Assembly: GCF_016834655.1 (NCBI RefSeq)
Contig: NZ_JAENHP010000012.1
Location: 245,124-309,123 of the forward strand
Direction of reading: 5' to 3'
DNA from: Paractinoplanes ovalisporus
GTDB taxonomy: Bacteria; Actinomycetota; Actinomycetes; Mycobacteriales; Micromonosporaceae
DNA length: 64,000 bases
Every line of letters begins with the position of its first letter. The first letter of the stretch is position 1. Positions 8,684-18,900 of this stretch are shown one piece after another. Made by a program: the position numbers and the translations under genes. The notes under the pieces are model-generated. The model saw only the letters and a list, made by a program, of their open reading frames with translations, had not been told where the DNA came from and made no database searches.

Positions 8684-11600
8684 TCACCGCCCGGACTGAT
8701 GCGGCGGGCCCGGGTGGTCGCGGTCGCCGAGGGGCTTGTTGAGCTGGCCCATGTTGGGCGCCTCGAGCTTGGGCCGGGGCGGGCGGGGAGCGGCGGCGGG
8801 CGTGCCCATGGCCGGCTCCCCTGGGCCGGCGTTGCCGCCGTAGCCCGGACCGCCCGGCATGCCCGGTGCCGCGCCCGCGGCCGGGGGCCGGTTGACCTGC
8901 CCCATGTTCGGCGCTTCGAGCGGCGCGCGCGTCATGGCGGCCCGGGGCGCGCCGTTCTGCTCGGGCCCGGAGGCGCCGAAATGCGTCGAGCCGTTGCCGG
9001 GGCCCGGCGACCCAGAACCGACGGAACCCTGCGGCGCCTGGCCCGTCAGGCCTTCCCCCGCGGAACCCTGCGGCGCGTGGGCCGTCGAGCCCGGCGGGAC
9101 CGGCCCGGTGGAACCTTGCGGCGGCCGGCCGGTGAGGCTCTGTGGTCCGCCCGTCGGGCCCTGCGGGAACTGGCCCGTGTCACCGTGCGGCTGGCTGGGG
9201 CCGGTGGGCTGGGACGGGCGGCCGGGCAGCCCGGACGGCTCCTGGCCGGTCGGCATCGCCGGAGCCGGGCCGCCGGAGGCCGGGCCGGCGGGCGCTTGGC
9301 CGGCGGGCGCTTGGCCGCCGGGCGCTTGGCCGCCGGGCGCTTGGCCGCCGGGCGCTTGGCCGCCGGGCACTTGACCGGCTAGCGCCTGGCCGGTCCAGCC
9401 GGCGGCCTGGCCCAGGCCGGAAGGCTCCTGACCGGTGGGAAGACCGGACGGCTCGTGGCCGGTCGAGCCCGGGCTCGCCTGAGTGGGGTGGACGGCGGGC
9501 GGCGCTTGACCGGCGAGACGGCCCGTCAGGCCGGACGGCTCGTTGCCCGAGGCCAAGCCGGGAAGGCCCGACGGCTCGTGCCCGCTCGTCGGCGCGGCCC
9601 CGGCCGACGCCATGGAGCCCGGGGGCTGGTGTCCGGTTGGAGGCTGGTGTCCGGTGTTGTGCGCGATGAGACCGGACGGGCCGTCGGCGTCATTCGGGGG
9701 CGCGCTCTGGCCGAGACCACCCGGCTGCGGGGCGGTGAGACCCTGGGATGCGGAGTCCGGGCCGGTTCCGCCGGCCTGGGACGTGGCCGCGGCAGCGTTG
9801 GGGCCGGAGAGGCCGGGCAGGCCCGAGGGTTCGTGACCCCCGGACCCGGGCACCGCCGGGGGAACCGCCCCGGCCGACGGGTGCGGTTGGTGCGCGGCGG
9901 GCCGGGGCGGGTTGACCGCGGCCGGAGCCTGGGGCGGCGTGTTCGACGCGACCGGCGACTGCGGCGGCTGGTTCAACGCGGTCGGCGGCTGCGGCGGCTG
10001 ATTCAGCGCGGTCAGTGACTGCGGCGGCTGGTTCAACGCCGTCGGTGGCTGCAGTCCAGTCATGTGCTGAGACAGGTTGCTCGGCCCCGTTGAAGGCTGC
10101 GACTGGTTGCTCAGGCCGGCTGACGGCTGGGAAGGGTTGCTCAGACCGGTCGAGGGCTGGGACGGGTTGGTCGGTGCCGGAGGCTGGGGCGGTGCAGTCG
10201 GCGAGCCGTACTGCGGGGAGGGCGTGGCCGGCGATTGCGGGCGGGTGTCCGAGCCCGGCACCCGCGGGCCGGTGGGAGAGCCAGGCAGGCTCTGGCCGTT
10301 TGTTCCGTTGGCCTTGGTCACGGGACGCGACGGAGTGAACTTCGGGGCGTCCAGGGGCCGGTTCTGGTGCCAGTCCGGCGGCAGCGGCGGCGCCGGCTTC
10401 CGCAAGGCCGGGCGCTCCGGCTCTTCCGGTCGCGGCCCAGCGGCTGAAGCCGCCTGGTCAGCAGCGGAATGCGCCGACCGGTCAGCTGTGGCCGGTGTCG
10501 ACCGGTCAGCCGCCGACTGCGCCGTGTCATCCACAGCAGACGGTGTCGGCTGACCGCCCGCGAACGGCGTCGGCTGAGTCCCGGTGGGCGGCGCCGAGCG
10601 GACTGTCGTGGGTGGTTCGGGCTGCGCGGTCGAGGATGAGGGATGAGTCGGTGCCGCCTGACCGCCGGCGATCACGCCACCGGGGTGGCCCAGCTCGGCA
10701 CCACCCGGGCCGGAAAGCTCCACGCGGGGGCCGGACGGCTCCGTTCCCGCGCCCCCGAGGCTGAGGTCGAGGCGTGGCTCGCCCAGCGTCATGCCACCAC
10801 CGGAAAAACTCAGGTCAAGACGCGGCCCACTCGGCTCGTCCCCGCCCCCGGGCCGGGGCGTGGCGGACTCCGCGGGCAACCGTCCGCCCAGACCGCTGGG
10901 TTCCGGCTCCCCCGCGCCGCCGAGCATCCGGCCGGACAGGCCGCTCAGCTCGCTCCCAGCGGAGACACCCGACGCCGAACCGCCCGCCGCGAGGCCGCTG
11001 GGCTCCTGCTCCCCCGAGCCACCGAAAGCCGAACCGCCCACAGCAAGACCGCTCGGCTCCTGTTCCCCCGAGCCACCGAAGGCCGAACCGCTACTCAAAC
11101 CGCTCGGCCCGGGCTCCCCACGGGTACCCGACGCGAGGCCGCTCTCCGTGGGCTCGCCCGAACCGCCGAACGCCGGGCCGCGGCTCAGCCCACCGGTCTC
11201 AGGGCCCTCACCCGAGGCGCGTCCACCCGGCTCGTTCTCCCCCACGCCATCTGACGCCGCCCCGGCGAACGCAGAACCGCCGCCCAGACCGCTGGGCTCC
11301 CGGTCGCCCGGGGCAGCCGGAGCCAGGCCACCCAGGGACAGGCCGCTCGGGGTGCCGGGGGTCGGGCCACCCAAGGACAGGCCGCTCGAGGAACCAGTGG
11401 ACAGGTCGCCCGGGGACAGGTCGCCGTGTGTCAGGTCGGCCGGTGGGATCAAGCGCGATGACGCCGGATCCAGAGTTTCCGGCGCGGAGGGCGCGGAGGA
11501 AGCGGAGGAAGCGGAGGGCGCGGAGGAGAAGGACAAGTCGACCGGGCCGACGTGCAACGCGTCGCGATAGCCGGAGCCGGTCGCCGGGCTGTCCTCCTCG

Positions 11601-12181
11601 GGCCTGGCACGCCGCGGCTTGTACTCGGACCGGGCCGGCTCATCCTCGGCCGACAGCTCGATCGGCGACCCGAAGGCCAACGCGGACCGGAAGGCGGGAG
11701 CCGACGGGCCCGACCCGAGAGCTTCGGCCGAAGCGAACGCGGTCGAGGGCACGTCGGCCGAACCGAACGCGGTCGAACCCAAGGCCGTCGCGGGCCGGTC
11801 GGCCGAACCGAAAGCCGTCGACGAGCTGCCGGAGGAATCGGAGAGCGGGACGGAAGCCGAGGACGTGCGGGCCCACGGCCGGTCCAGATCGGGGGTGCTG
11901 AAGTCGAAGCCGGACCCCGGCTCCCCGTACGGCTCCCCCAAGCCCCGCCGGGCCGCCGCGACCAGCCCGGACTCCTCGGCGAGCCCGGCCGCGGCCAGGA
12001 CGTCGCCCGCGGACTGGCCGGCGGTGCAGGGCAGACGTTCACCGCAGGCGGGGCACACGGTCACACCGTCGGCGGGGCCGCGACCGCCGAAGTGCGCCGC
12101 GAGCATCTCCCGGGCGGTGCGGGCCAGAACGCTCTCCGGATCCACGTACGCCTTGTTCGGTGCCACGTCAGCCGCCCCCAT
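8684..12181 (-). CDS. Large disordered repeat protein with N-terminal Cys motif (unknown function)
   Basis: A 1165-residue protein. Only the first ~85 residues look folded: VDPESVLARTAREMLAAHF, then a zinc-ribbon-like VCPACGERLPC, then an alanine-rich helix. The rest is Pro/Ser/Gly/Gln-rich and probably disordered. It contains ten exact EPSGL words, blocks of GGQAPGGQAP, Asn-Gln-Pro-Pro repeats and, near the C-terminus, two copies of LEAPNMGQ[VL]N[RK]P about 55 residues apart. There is no signal peptide or membrane segment. Start ATG at 12181 with GGAG four bases upstream. It lies 136 bases upstream of the sigma-STAS gene on the same strand. Long plus-strand frames across it are compositional shadows. 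The reading frame is well supported; function is unknown. Confidence 0.75.
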   Translation of the reverse strand: MGAADVAPNKAYVDPESVLARTAREMLAAHFGGRGPADGVTVCPACGERLPCTAGQSAGDVLAAAGLAEESGLVAAARRGLGEPYGEPGSGFDFSTPDLDRPWARTSSASVPLSDSSGSSSTAFGSADRPATALGSTAFGSADVPSTAFASAEALGSGPSAPAFRSALAFGSPIELSAEDEPARSEYKPRRARPEEDSPATGSGYRDALHVGPVDLSFSSAPSASSASSAPSAPETLDPASSRLIPPADLTHGDLSPGDLSTGSSSGLSLGGPTPGTPSGLSLGGLAPAAPGDREPSGLGGGSAFAGAASDGVGENEPGGRASGEGPETGGLSRGPAFGGSGEPTESGLASGTRGEPGPSGLSSGSAFGGSGEQEPSGLAVGGSAFGGSGEQEPSGLAAGGSASGVSAGSELSGLSGRMLGGAGEPEPSGLGGRLPAESATPRPGGGDEPSGPRLDLSFSGGGMTLGEPRLDLSLGGAGTEPSGPRVELSGPGGAELGHPGGVIAGGQAAPTHPSSSTAQPEPPTTVRSAPPTGTQPTPFAGGQPTPSAVDDTAQSAADRSTPATADRSAHSAADQAASAAGPRPEEPERPALRKPAPPLPPDWHQNRPLDAPKFTPSRPVTKANGTNGQSLPGSPTGPRVPGSDTRPQSPATPSPQYGSPTAPPQPPAPTNPSQPSTGLSNPSQPSAGLSNQSQPSTGPSNLSQHMTGLQPPTALNQPPQSLTALNQPPQPPTALNQPPQSPVASNTPPQAPAAVNPPRPAAHQPHPSAGAVPPAVPGSGGHEPSGLPGLSGPNAAAATSQAGGTGPDSASQGLTAPQPGGLGQSAPPNDADGPSGLIAHNTGHQPPTGHQPPGSMASAGAAPTSGHEPSGLPGLASGNEPSGLTGRLAGQAPPAVHPTQASPGSTGHEPSGLPTGQEPSGLGQAAGWTGQALAGQVPGGQAPGGQAPGGQAPGGQAPAGQAPAGPASGGPAPAMPTGQEPSGLPGRPSQPTGPSQPHGDTGQFPQGPTGGPQSLTGRPPQGSTGPVPPGSTAHAPQGSAGEGLTGQAPQGSVGSGSPGPGNGSTHFGASGPEQNGAPRAAMTRAPLEAPNMGQVNRPPAAGAAPGMPGGPGYGGNAGPGEPAMGTPAAAPRPPRPKLEAPNMGQLNKPLGDRDHPGPPHQSGR

Positions 12182-12446
12182 TCCGCTCCGAGGCGTGCGC
12201 CTCGCCTGACACGAAACAAGTTCACCGCCGATTGGTACCGATTCGCGCGCTTTTCAGCATTTCGGCGACAGGGGTGGCAGACGAGCAACAAGCGGCACCG
12301 GACGATGCGTCAGCGCCGGGCGCGAAGAAACCGACAAATCTATCTCCGCAGCCCAGCGGAGGTGCTTACAGTACTCACGATTTCACTCACGGTGCTCAGG
12401 CATTAACTCTCCGTACTATGTGAGAACCCCTCAGGAGGTGATCGGA

Positions 12447-12968
12447 ATGGATGACGTCGACCTGCACCGCGAGCAGATCCTCCGGCACGTCGGACCCGTC
12501 ATCACCGGTCGGTTCGCCGGCTTCCAGACCTCGTACACCCGCGAGGTCCGGATCGGCCAGCCGCTGGTCATGGCCGTTTTCCTGGCCGCCGGCGTGATTC
12601 AGCTGATCGGCGCGATGCTGCGCATGAAGCCGGGCCGCCGCAGCTTCAAGGAACTCAAGAAGGGCCCCGAGTTTCTCGTGACACCGGTGCGGGTGCGCGA
12701 CGACCTGGGCCAGACCTACGAGGTCGAGATGCACGGGCAGTTACCGCAGTCCGCCCTGCACCGAGGCGACCTCGTTCAGCTCACGACCGCCCCGCAGAAA
12801 GACCCCCATCTGGCCGTACGGCTGGTCCGGCTGGTCAACCTCACCACCATGCAGCCGCTCACCCCGCGCATCCCGACGATGTGGTCGCACATGGGCCCGG
12901 CGCTGCTCCTCCAGGCCGTCCTGGGCTTCGCCGTCGTCGCCGCGGTCGTGGCCGTCCTGGTCAGTTAG
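12447..12968 (+). CDS. Two-segment membrane protein of unknown function
   Basis: A 173-residue protein. The ATG at 12447 has an excellent ribosome-binding site (AGGAGGTGA, six bases upstream). A short soluble N-terminus leads into a hydrophobic segment (PLVMAVFLAAGVIQLIGAML). A ~85-residue soluble domain follows (FLVTPVRVRDDLGQTYEVEM, then HRGDLVQLTTAP), reminiscent of a small beta-barrel. A second membrane segment closes the protein (ALLLQAVLGFAVVAAVVAVL). The topology places the central domain on one side of the membrane. I do not recognise the family. Its stop lies eight bases from the end of the convergent GDSL gene. Confidence 0.8.
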   Translation: MDDVDLHREQILRHVGPVITGRFAGFQTSYTREVRIGQPLVMAVFLAAGVIQLIGAMLRMKPGRRSFKELKKGPEFLVTPVRVRDDLGQTYEVEMHGQLPQSALHRGDLVQLTTAPQKDPHLAVRLVRLVNLTTMQPLTPRIPTMWSHMGPALLLQAVLGFAVVAAVVAVLVS

Positions 12969-12976
12969 AGATCGGC

Positions 12977-14302
12977 TTACAGCTTGTCGAGCGGCACGGC
13001 GTTGGCCAGCGCCAGCATGCCGGCGTCGTTCGGGTGCAGATGATCCCCACCGTCGTACTGCGGATTGAGCCGCAGCGGGTCGGACGGGTCGCGCAGCGCC
13101 TGGTCGAAGTCGGCCACCGCGTCGAAGGCGCCGTTGCCTCCGCCGCGGATCCACGTGTTCACCCGCAGCCGCACCTGGTCGAGGGCCGGGGTGTATTTCG
13201 TGTAGCCCTTCCACGGCGTGATCGTGCAGACGATCACGCGCAGGCCCTGCGCGCGGGCCCGGGTCGCCAGGTGGGTGAGCCCACCGGTGATCTGGGTCGC
13301 GTCGCTCTGCTGCGGCGGCTGCATGATGTCGTTGATGCCGGCGAAGACGATCAGCGTGCGGCCGCCCGCGCGTTCCAGCACGTCTTCGGCGAAGCGGGCC
13401 TGCGCCGACCGGCCGGCCGTGGAGTTGATGCGGTATTGCGGATATTGCGCGTCGAGCAGGAGCCGGTTGCCGGCCAGGCCCGCGTTGGCCACGCCGTAGT
13501 CGGGGCCGGGGGTCGCCGCGAGGCGCGCCGCCAGCAGGTCGGGCCAGCGCCGGTTGCGGCCCGCGGTCGAGGCGGCGCCGTTCGTGATCGAGTCGCCGAG
13601 CGCGACGATCGTGCCGGGGGCGCCGGTCACCTCGACCGCGGAGACGTAGAACCACGCCCCGGTGCCCTGGGTGAACGCGGTGGAGGCCAGATCGCCGGCC
13701 CGGTCGAGGCTGTCGGGGCTGACGAACGACAGCTGCTTGGCGTCGGCGTGGAAGGTCGACGCGGCCGGCTTGACCGGGGTCCAGATCGAGACCAGCAGGT
13801 CGGCGTCGGCCGCGACCTGCAGGTTGAGGGTGTCGCTGAGGACGTCGCCGCCGACCGGCACGGTCACGTCGCCTCGCCCGCCGAACGTGACGTCGCGCAG
13901 GGTGCCCTGAACCGCCGTACCGTCGCTGGGGTTGTCGGCTCCGTCGCGGCGGCCGCCGGAGTGGGCCGAGAGCCCGACGGTGACGTGGCCGAAGCGGACC
14001 GGGGCGAGCCCGAAGCGGTTGGTCAGCCGGATGCGCACCTGGGGCCCGCCGATCGTGGTGTGCACGACGTTGCGGACCGTGTGGCCGAGCGGGCGTTTCA
14101 GGTTCGCCGCGGCGGGCGCGGCCGCCCAGGCGGTCGACCATTCCGGGTTGGTGCCGGTCGGGCTCTCGGTGGCCGCCGCGGCCTGCGCGGATGCCTGCGG
14201 CGACGGGGTCACCGCCCGCAGCGGGCCGAGCGCCATCCAGGTGACCGTCAGGATCGTGGACAGGACCGAAGTCACCACGACGCCGATCAGCAAGCGCCGC
14301 AC
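12977..14302 (-). CDS. Secreted or membrane-anchored SGNH/GDSL-family hydrolase
   Basis: About 441 residues. An N-terminal signal or anchor (RRLLIGVVVTSVLSTILTV) is followed by a Ser/Thr/Ala-rich stretch and a ~150-residue beta-sandwich-like region. The SGNH hydrolase domain has block I IVALGDSITNGA (nucleophile Ser), the block II glycine in VANAGLAGNRLL, block III FAGINDIM (Asn) and block V GGDHLHPNDAG (Asp/His). Such enzymes hydrolyse esters such as acylated sugars or lipids outside the cell. I start at the GTG at 14302. A TTG six bases upstream is nearer the GGGGAGGG site and is equally possible. Divergent from the GCS2-type ligase. Confidence 0.9.
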   Translation of the reverse strand: MRRLLIGVVVTSVLSTILTVTWMALGPLRAVTPSPQASAQAAAATESPTGTNPEWSTAWAAAPAAANLKRPLGHTVRNVVHTTIGGPQVRIRLTNRFGLAPVRFGHVTVGLSAHSGGRRDGADNPSDGTAVQGTLRDVTFGGRGDVTVPVGGDVLSDTLNLQVAADADLLVSIWTPVKPAASTFHADAKQLSFVSPDSLDRAGDLASTAFTQGTGAWFYVSAVEVTGAPGTIVALGDSITNGAASTAGRNRRWPDLLAARLAATPGPDYGVANAGLAGNRLLLDAQYPQYRINSTAGRSAQARFAEDVLERAGGRTLIVFAGINDIMQPPQQSDATQITGGLTHLATRARAQGLRVIVCTITPWKGYTKYTPALDQVRLRVNTWIRGGGNGAFDAVADFDQALRDPSDPLRLNPQYDGGDHLHPNDAGMLALANAVPLDKL

Positions 14303-14510
14303 GTTCAAGATCTTGCCCTCCCCAGGGTGCTGATCCGGATGAAATCCGGTACGGCAGGGTACCGCTGCGATCGTGTTCGCCGGCGTCAACCTGCCTCACA
14401 TCGACGGCGATGAGAGGGACACCACGTGCGATCTCATGCTTTGGTGTCGTCTGGCGCGACACACCGGGCTGTGCGAGTTTGATGGAAGCTGGCGAGAGAG
14501 GTGGTGTGCC

Positions 14511-15989
14511 GTGGGCGAGGACGTCGAGCAGGCCAACTTCACCCGTGAGGACCGAGCGAAGTACCGGCACAAGATCCGCCGGAGCCTCGACGTGTTCGCG
14601 GCGATGCTGCGGGAGTCGCGGTTCGAATTCGAGCGGCCCCTGACCGGCATGGAGATCGAGCTCAACCTGGTGGACGAGAACTGCGACCCGGCGATGCGCA
14701 ACGCCGAGGTGCTGGGGGCGATCGCCGACCCCGATTTCCAGACCGAGCTGGGCCAGTTCAACATCGAGATCAACGTGCCGCCGCGGCGGCTGGCCGGCGA
14801 CGAGAACGCCGACCTGGAACGCACGCTACGGGCCAGTCTGAACAACGCCGAGAAGCATTCCCGTACGGTCGGCGCGCACACGGTGATGATCGGGATCCTG
14901 CCGACGTTGCGTCGCGAGCACATGACCGACGACGCGCTCTCGGCCAACCCGCGCTACAAGCTGCTCAACGAGCAGATCTTCGCGGCCCGGGGGGAGGATC
15001 TCGACATCCGGATCGACGGCGTGGACCGGCTCGCCGTGACCACGGACACGATCGCGCCCGAGTCGGCCTGCACCAGCACCCAGTTCCACCTGCAGGTCAG
15101 TCCGGCCCAGTTCGCCGCCTACTGGAACGCGGCCCAGGTGATCGCCGGGGTGCAGGTCGCCCTGGGCGCGAACGCACCGCTGCTGTTCGGCCGGGAGTTG
15201 TGGCGCGAGACCCGGATCCCGCTGTTCGAGCAGGCCACCGACACCCGCTCGGAAGAGATCCGGGCCCAGGGCGTACGGCCGCGGGTGTGGTTCGGGGAAC
15301 GCTGGATCACGAGCGTGTTCGACCTCTTCGAGGAGAACGTGCGCTACTTCCCCGCCCTGTTGCCGATCTGTGACGACGCCGACCCGGCCGAGATGCTCGA
15401 GCGGGGCGAGATTCCTCAGCTCAGCGAGCTGCGACTGCACAACGGCACGGTGTACCGCTGGAACCGGCCCATCTATGACGTGGTGAAGGGCCGTCCGCAC
15501 CTGCGCGTGGAGAACCGGGTGCTGCCGGCCGGACCGACCGTTGTGGACACCATGGCCAACGCCGCGTTCTACTACGGCCTGATTCGTACGCTGGCCGAGG
15601 CGGAACGTCCGCTGTGGACCCAGATGAGCTTCAGCGCGGCCGAGGAGAACTTCCACACCTGCGCCCGGCACGGCATCGACGCCACGGTGTTCTGGCCCGG
15701 CATGGGCTACATCCAGGTCACCGAGCTGGTGCTGCGGCGGCTGCTGCCGATGGCCCACCAGGGTCTGGAGCGCTGGGGCGTCTCCCAGGGCGAGCGCGAC
15801 CGCCTGCTCGGCATCATCGAGCAGCGCTGCCTGACCCACCGCAACGGCGCCGCCTGGCAGGTGCAGACCCTGCACGCGCTGGAGGCCGACGGCAACGACC
15901 GCCAGGCCGCCCTGCACGAGATGCTCCGGCGCTACCTGCCACTCATGCACGAGAACCTCCCCGTGCACGAGTGGCCCTACCCGGCCTGA
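14511..15989 (+). CDS. Glutamate-cysteine ligase family (GCS2-type) protein
   Basis: About 492 residues from a GTG at 14511, after a GAGAGAGG site. It fits the carboxylate-amine ligase GCS2 superfamily: the glutamate/metal-binding opening LTGMEIELNLVDENCDPAM, ELGQFNIEINVPPRRL, VTTDTIAPESACTSTQFHLQV and ENRVLPAGPTVVDTMANAAF. The substrate could be glutamate plus cysteine or another amine; actinomycetes use such enzymes in ergothioneine synthesis or as paralogues of unknown substrate. No other egt gene is nearby, so I do not assign a specific pathway. The upstream 46 codons of open frame have no family similarity and are excluded. Convergent with the giant surface-protein gene, nine bases apart. 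Confidence 0.85.
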   Translation: MGEDVEQANFTREDRAKYRHKIRRSLDVFAAMLRESRFEFERPLTGMEIELNLVDENCDPAMRNAEVLGAIADPDFQTELGQFNIEINVPPRRLAGDENADLERTLRASLNNAEKHSRTVGAHTVMIGILPTLRREHMTDDALSANPRYKLLNEQIFAARGEDLDIRIDGVDRLAVTTDTIAPESACTSTQFHLQVSPAQFAAYWNAAQVIAGVQVALGANAPLLFGRELWRETRIPLFEQATDTRSEEIRAQGVRPRVWFGERWITSVFDLFEENVRYFPALLPICDDADPAEMLERGEIPQLSELRLHNGTVYRWNRPIYDVVKGRPHLRVENRVLPAGPTVVDTMANAAFYYGLIRTLAEAERPLWTQMSFSAAEENFHTCARHGIDATVFWPGMGYIQVTELVLRRLLPMAHQGLERWGVSQGERDRLLGIIEQRCLTHRNGAAWQVQTLHALEADGNDRQAALHEMLRRYLPLMHENLPVHEWPYPA

Positions 15990-15998
15990 CCGGCGTCC

Positions 15999-18900
15999 CT
16001 ACTCGCGTCGCAGCAGGCTGGTGGGCGACCAGCGGGGCCGCGAGTGCCGCGGCGAGTACGGCGGGACCCGGACCGGAATCCGGACCGAGGCCGGGGTCGG
16101 AAGCCGCCGTTCCCGCATGGCCAGCATCAGCGTCGCACCGGCGACGATCATCAGCAGCGACACCAGGGCCGTACCGGCGATCTGGGCGCCCGTGGTGGGC
16201 AGCTTGCCGCCGCCGTTGTCGTCGCCGTCGTTGTCGCTGCCGCCACCGCTGGACGCCTTGGCGGTCAGCTTCAGCATCACCGACACGGTGTTGTCCTGCG
16301 AGTTGCCCTCGGTGCTGGTCGTGCTGATCGTGACCTTCATCGGCTGGGTGCCCGATTTGGTGGCCTTCGACCCGTCGATGGTCAGCAGGAGCTGGCTGCC
16401 GTACAGGCCGGCCGCATCCGGAGCCGTGCAGACGACCGCATTCGACGCCGCCGCGCCGCCGACGCCCTCACAGGTGGCCGCGACCGTCTTGGCGTCGGTC
16501 GCCGCAGCCACCACGACACCCTCACTGACGGTGGTGTTGTCGAGCACGACGGACGCGGACCGCACCACCACGCCGGTCGGCGGCACCACCGTGAACCGGA
16601 CGTTGTCGGCCGTGTCGGTGCCCTCGTTGGTGTACGGGATCCTCACCACCACGCCGGTTGCGTTCGGGCCCACGGTCACGGCCGGCTCGTTGTAGGTGAC
16701 GGCCAGGTTGACCTTGTAGCGGCCCAGCGTGACCTCCGGGATCGACACGTCGGCGTCGCCGCCGCACTCGCCGTCGGGCTGGGGGTCGTCGCCGAGCACG
16801 CCGTCGATGCAGCCGCCGGTGATGCTCTCGCCGCCCTTGAGGTCGCTGCCGATCACGATCGGCACCTGGATCAGCCGGGACGTGCCGGCCGGCAGCGAGA
16901 CGGTGCAGACGATCGTCCGGCCCGTCTCACCGAGCACACAGCCGTCCGGCAACGTGCCCGCGGTGGTGTTGGCCGGCAGCTGGATCGTCGTCGTGTACGG
17001 GCTGGCGTCGTCCGGCCCGGCGTTGGTGAACGTGATCGGCAGGGTCGTGGTCTGCCCCGGCAGCGGCGACGTGTTGGACGGGCTGCCGTAGGTCACCCCG
17101 ACCGAGTACGACCGCCGGGACGTGCTGACGATCAGGCCACTGGCGGTCAGCTTGTCGTCGGCGTCTTTCGGGTCGGCCAGGGTGATGCCGGTGGCCGTCC
17201 ACGAGGCGGTGGCGGCCGCGTTCGAGGCCACACCGACCCCGATCGACAGCGTCCTGGCCACGTTCGCCGCCAGGTCGACGCCGGTGCAGCTGATCGCCGT
17301 GGCGCCGACCGTGCAGGTGGCCCCCTCGACCGTGGCCGAGGTGACGCTGAACCCGTCGGGCAGGGCGGTCAGCGGCACGGTCAGCGTCAGACCGGTGTGC
17401 GCCACCGTCGACGAGAACTTGACCTCTGCCGTACCGGACGCTCCGGCCGCGACGACCGCGCTGGTCAACGACAGCGTGCCGGTCTTGCTGATCGACGGGT
17501 TGGTCGAGGTGTTGTCGACCGAAACCTTCACGTCGGCCCCGCAGACCTTGGCCCCGTCGGCGGTCACGCAGGCGCCGGCGATGGTGTCGCCGTTCTTGGC
17601 CGAGCTCGAGACGACCAGAGGCACCGTGTACGTCTTCGACTGGTTCGCGTCCAGGTCGTACGTGCAGGTCACGGTCGAGCCGGAGATCACGCAGTCCTGG
17701 GCCGCGGTGCCGGTGAGCGTGCCGAAGGTGGTGCCGGTCGGCGCGGTCATCGTCACCGTCCTGCGTACGGCGTTGGAGGGCCCGGCGTTGGTCGCGACGA
17801 CCGACACCGAGGTCGAGTCGCCCGGCTTGACCGTCGTGCTGGCCGGGGTCGCCTTGAACGTCACCGCCGCGACGCGGGCGCCGCTGGTGGCGATGTCGGC
17901 CGCCCCGGTGGCCGAGTCCGAGCCCGAAGTCACCGTGACACCGGTGGCCCGCCAGGCCACACCGGGCGCGACGGTCGCCGCCACCTTGGTGGTGACCGTG
18001 ACGGCGGTCGTGGTGCCGGTGCTCAGGGCGACGCCCGTGCACCGGATCTCGGTGGTGCTCACCGAGCAGAACGCGTTGCCCGGGCCGGTCGCCCCGGTGA
18101 CCGTGAACCCGGCCGGCAGCGTGCTCAGCGGCACGACCACGGTGGCGCCGGTGATCGCCCCGGCCGAGGTGACCTTCACCTGACCGGTGGCGGTGCTGCC
18201 CGGCGTGACCGTGCCCGGCGTGCCCGAGATGACCAGCTGACCGGCCGGCTGGCCGAGCTGGATGGCCGGGATCGTGACGTCGTTCGTCCCGCCGCAGTTG
18301 TTGTCGAGGTTGACGTCGGCGCAGCCTCCGGAGACCGGGCTGGCCGGGTCCGCGGTCGGCGACACCTGCAGCGGGAGGGGGAACTGCACCTTCGCGCTGC
18401 CGTCCACGGTGACCCTGCAGTCGACCACCGTGCCGGCCGGGTTCCGCGTGCACAGGCTCGCGGTCGTGCCGGTCGGAGGCTGGAACGTGGTGCCGGTCGG
18501 CGCGCGGAACAGATAGTGCACGTTCTTCGCCGTCGAGGTGCCCTGGTTGGTCACGGTCACGTCGATCGCGCCGGTGTCGCCGGGCTTGAGCGACTGCGCG
18601 GCCGGGACGGTGAACGTCACCACCGGCTTGGCGTCGGCCGCGCCGACCAGCGTCGAGCTGATCGCCTTGGCCGCGGTCACCCCAGCCTCGACCAGGGTGA
18701 GCGTCGGTGTCCAGGCCGGCTGGCCGGGCGTGGCGGCGGTCGCGACGTCGGCGCCGAGCGTGATCGTGGTGCCGCCGCTGCCGACCGGCACGTTCACGCC
18801 GGTGCAGGTGATCGCGCCGTTCACCACGGCCGAGCAGGTGCCGCTGGTCGACTGCGCCTGGGCGATCGTCACCCCGGACGGCAGGCCGGTGGTCGGGATC

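Noticed and set aside
10774..11901. Plus-strand frames opposite the disordered repeat protein
   Set aside because: Pro/Arg-rich with no ribosome-binding site; the minus frame has a structured N-terminus and spans the whole region.
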